Below are positions 4,926 to 5,305 of a stretch of DNA of 5,305 bases, piece by piece. Position 1 is the first letter of the stretch. Each line of letters opens with the position of its first letter. The translations under genes were made by a program, and so were the position numbers. Below the pieces are notes generated by a model. It worked only from the letters and a program-made list of their open reading frames with translations. It made no database searches and was not told where the DNA came from. The stretch comes from Bacillota bacterium (lineage in GTDB: Bacteria; Bacillota; Clostridia; Oscillospirales; Acutalibacteraceae), in contig JAEWUH010000266.1 of the NCBI GenBank assembly GCA_023397245.1, forward strand, positions 1 through 5,305, written 5' to 3'.

Positions 4926-5219
4926 ATGAACACATTTTTTACCTGGGAAACCCTCGCCACTTTTTCCGGCTGCGTTGCGGGAACCTCCCTGATTACCCAG
5001 TTCGTTAAGAATCTTCCGTTCTTAAAAGGAATTGCCACCCAGTGGATATCCTATGTAATCGCCGTAATACTTCTGCTTGGCGCCACCTATTTCACCGGTG
5101 CGCTCGCATGGGCATCCGGCGCACTGATTCCTTTTAATGCGGTTGTCATAGCTTTAAGCGCGAACGGTGCTTACTCCGCAATCAAGCGTGCCGCATCAAT
5201 AAACAAAGCAAAAGAATAG
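4926..5219 (+). CDS. Small holin-like membrane protein
   Basis: A 97-residue hydrophobic protein, probably in the cytoplasmic membrane. Two clear hydrophobic segments lie at about residues 39-58 (QWISYVIAVILLLGATYF) and 63-85 (ASGALIPFNAVVIALSANGA), and a weaker one at 10-29; the end is short and basic (IKRAASINKAKE). Size, topology and charged C-terminus resemble phage holins, and the sequence recalls small proteins next to endolysins in clostridial phages, but this rests on memory and layout. No lysin, portal or other phage gene is in view, so it may be a prophage remnant or a domesticated gene. The ATG follows GGAGGAG (4914-4920) at five bases, with a structured leader upstream and a terminator 22 bases downstream: a single-gene unit. 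Confidence 0.75.
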   Translation: MNTFFTWETLATFSGCVAGTSLITQFVKNLPFLKGIATQWISYVIAVILLLGATYFTGALAWASGALIPFNAVVIALSANGAYSAIKRAASINKAKE

Positions 5220-5240
5220 AAGCTATAATTAATGGCAAAG

Positions 5241-5272
5241 AAAGCAGGCATAAATTCGGATGCCTGCTTTTT
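5241..5272 (+). terminator. Rho-independent terminator after the holin-like gene
   Basis: AAAGCAGGCAT (5241-5251) pairs perfectly with ATGCCTGCTTT (5260-5270) around an 8-base loop, ending in five T (5268-5272). Confidence 0.9.
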
Positions 5273-5305
5273 ACTGAATCCACAATTTCTTATTCCTCCA
5301 TACTC

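Noticed and set aside
4760..5038. Minus-strand 92-codon open frame
   Set aside because: Antisense to the structured leader and the start of the holin-like gene, with no convincing ribosome binding site; likely a by-product of the GC-rich stems.
5232..5305. Plus-strand frame starting ATGGCAAAG and open to the window end
   Set aside because: No ribosome binding site, and it reads straight through the terminator hairpin at 5241-5272.

Overview
The window looks like a chromosomal segment of a low-to-mid GC Firmicute, most likely a clostridial (Oscillospiraceae/Ruminococcaceae-like) anaerobe. The grounds are strong GGAGG-type ribosome binding sites, use of TTG and GTG starts, near-consensus sigma-A promoters, intrinsic terminators with U tracts, a minimal NifS/IscU iron-sulfur pair without hscBA, and a radical SAM protein of a type I associate with gut clostridia. 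The genus is inference; no rRNA or other marker is present.

Layout: (1) 1-199, minus strand: the N-terminus of an unrecognised hydrophilic protein running off the left edge. (2) 200-683: a long intergenic region holding two candidate minus-strand promoters, a possible 54-residue single-pass membrane protein, a strong leader hairpin overlapping a possible 17-codon Cys-rich ORF, and the plus-strand rnhA promoter. (3) 684-1121: rnhA (ribonuclease HI), TTG start. (4) 1215-2905: an iscS/nifS-type cysteine desulfurase and the iscU/nifU-like scaffold, with their own promoter (overlapped by inverted repeats) and a strong terminator at 2919-2955. (5) 3033-4677, minus strand: a TetR-family regulator followed with overlap by a radical SAM enzyme with extra cysteines, driven by a consensus promoter with palindromic TTAAACA half-sites. 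(6) 4775-5272, plus strand: a structured-looking leader followed by a small holin-like membrane protein and a terminator.

How the genes work together: IscS removes sulfur from cysteine and IscU assembles it into Fe-S clusters; radical SAM enzymes such as the one encoded opposite need those clusters, though nothing here links the two operons by regulation. The TetR protein probably represses its own operon. Most genes are ordinary housekeeping genes. The less ordinary parts are the orphan radical SAM/TetR pair of unknown substrate, the folded leader before the orphan holin-like gene, and the structured leader of the left-edge gene. I see no CRISPR array, tRNA, rRNA or insertion sequence.
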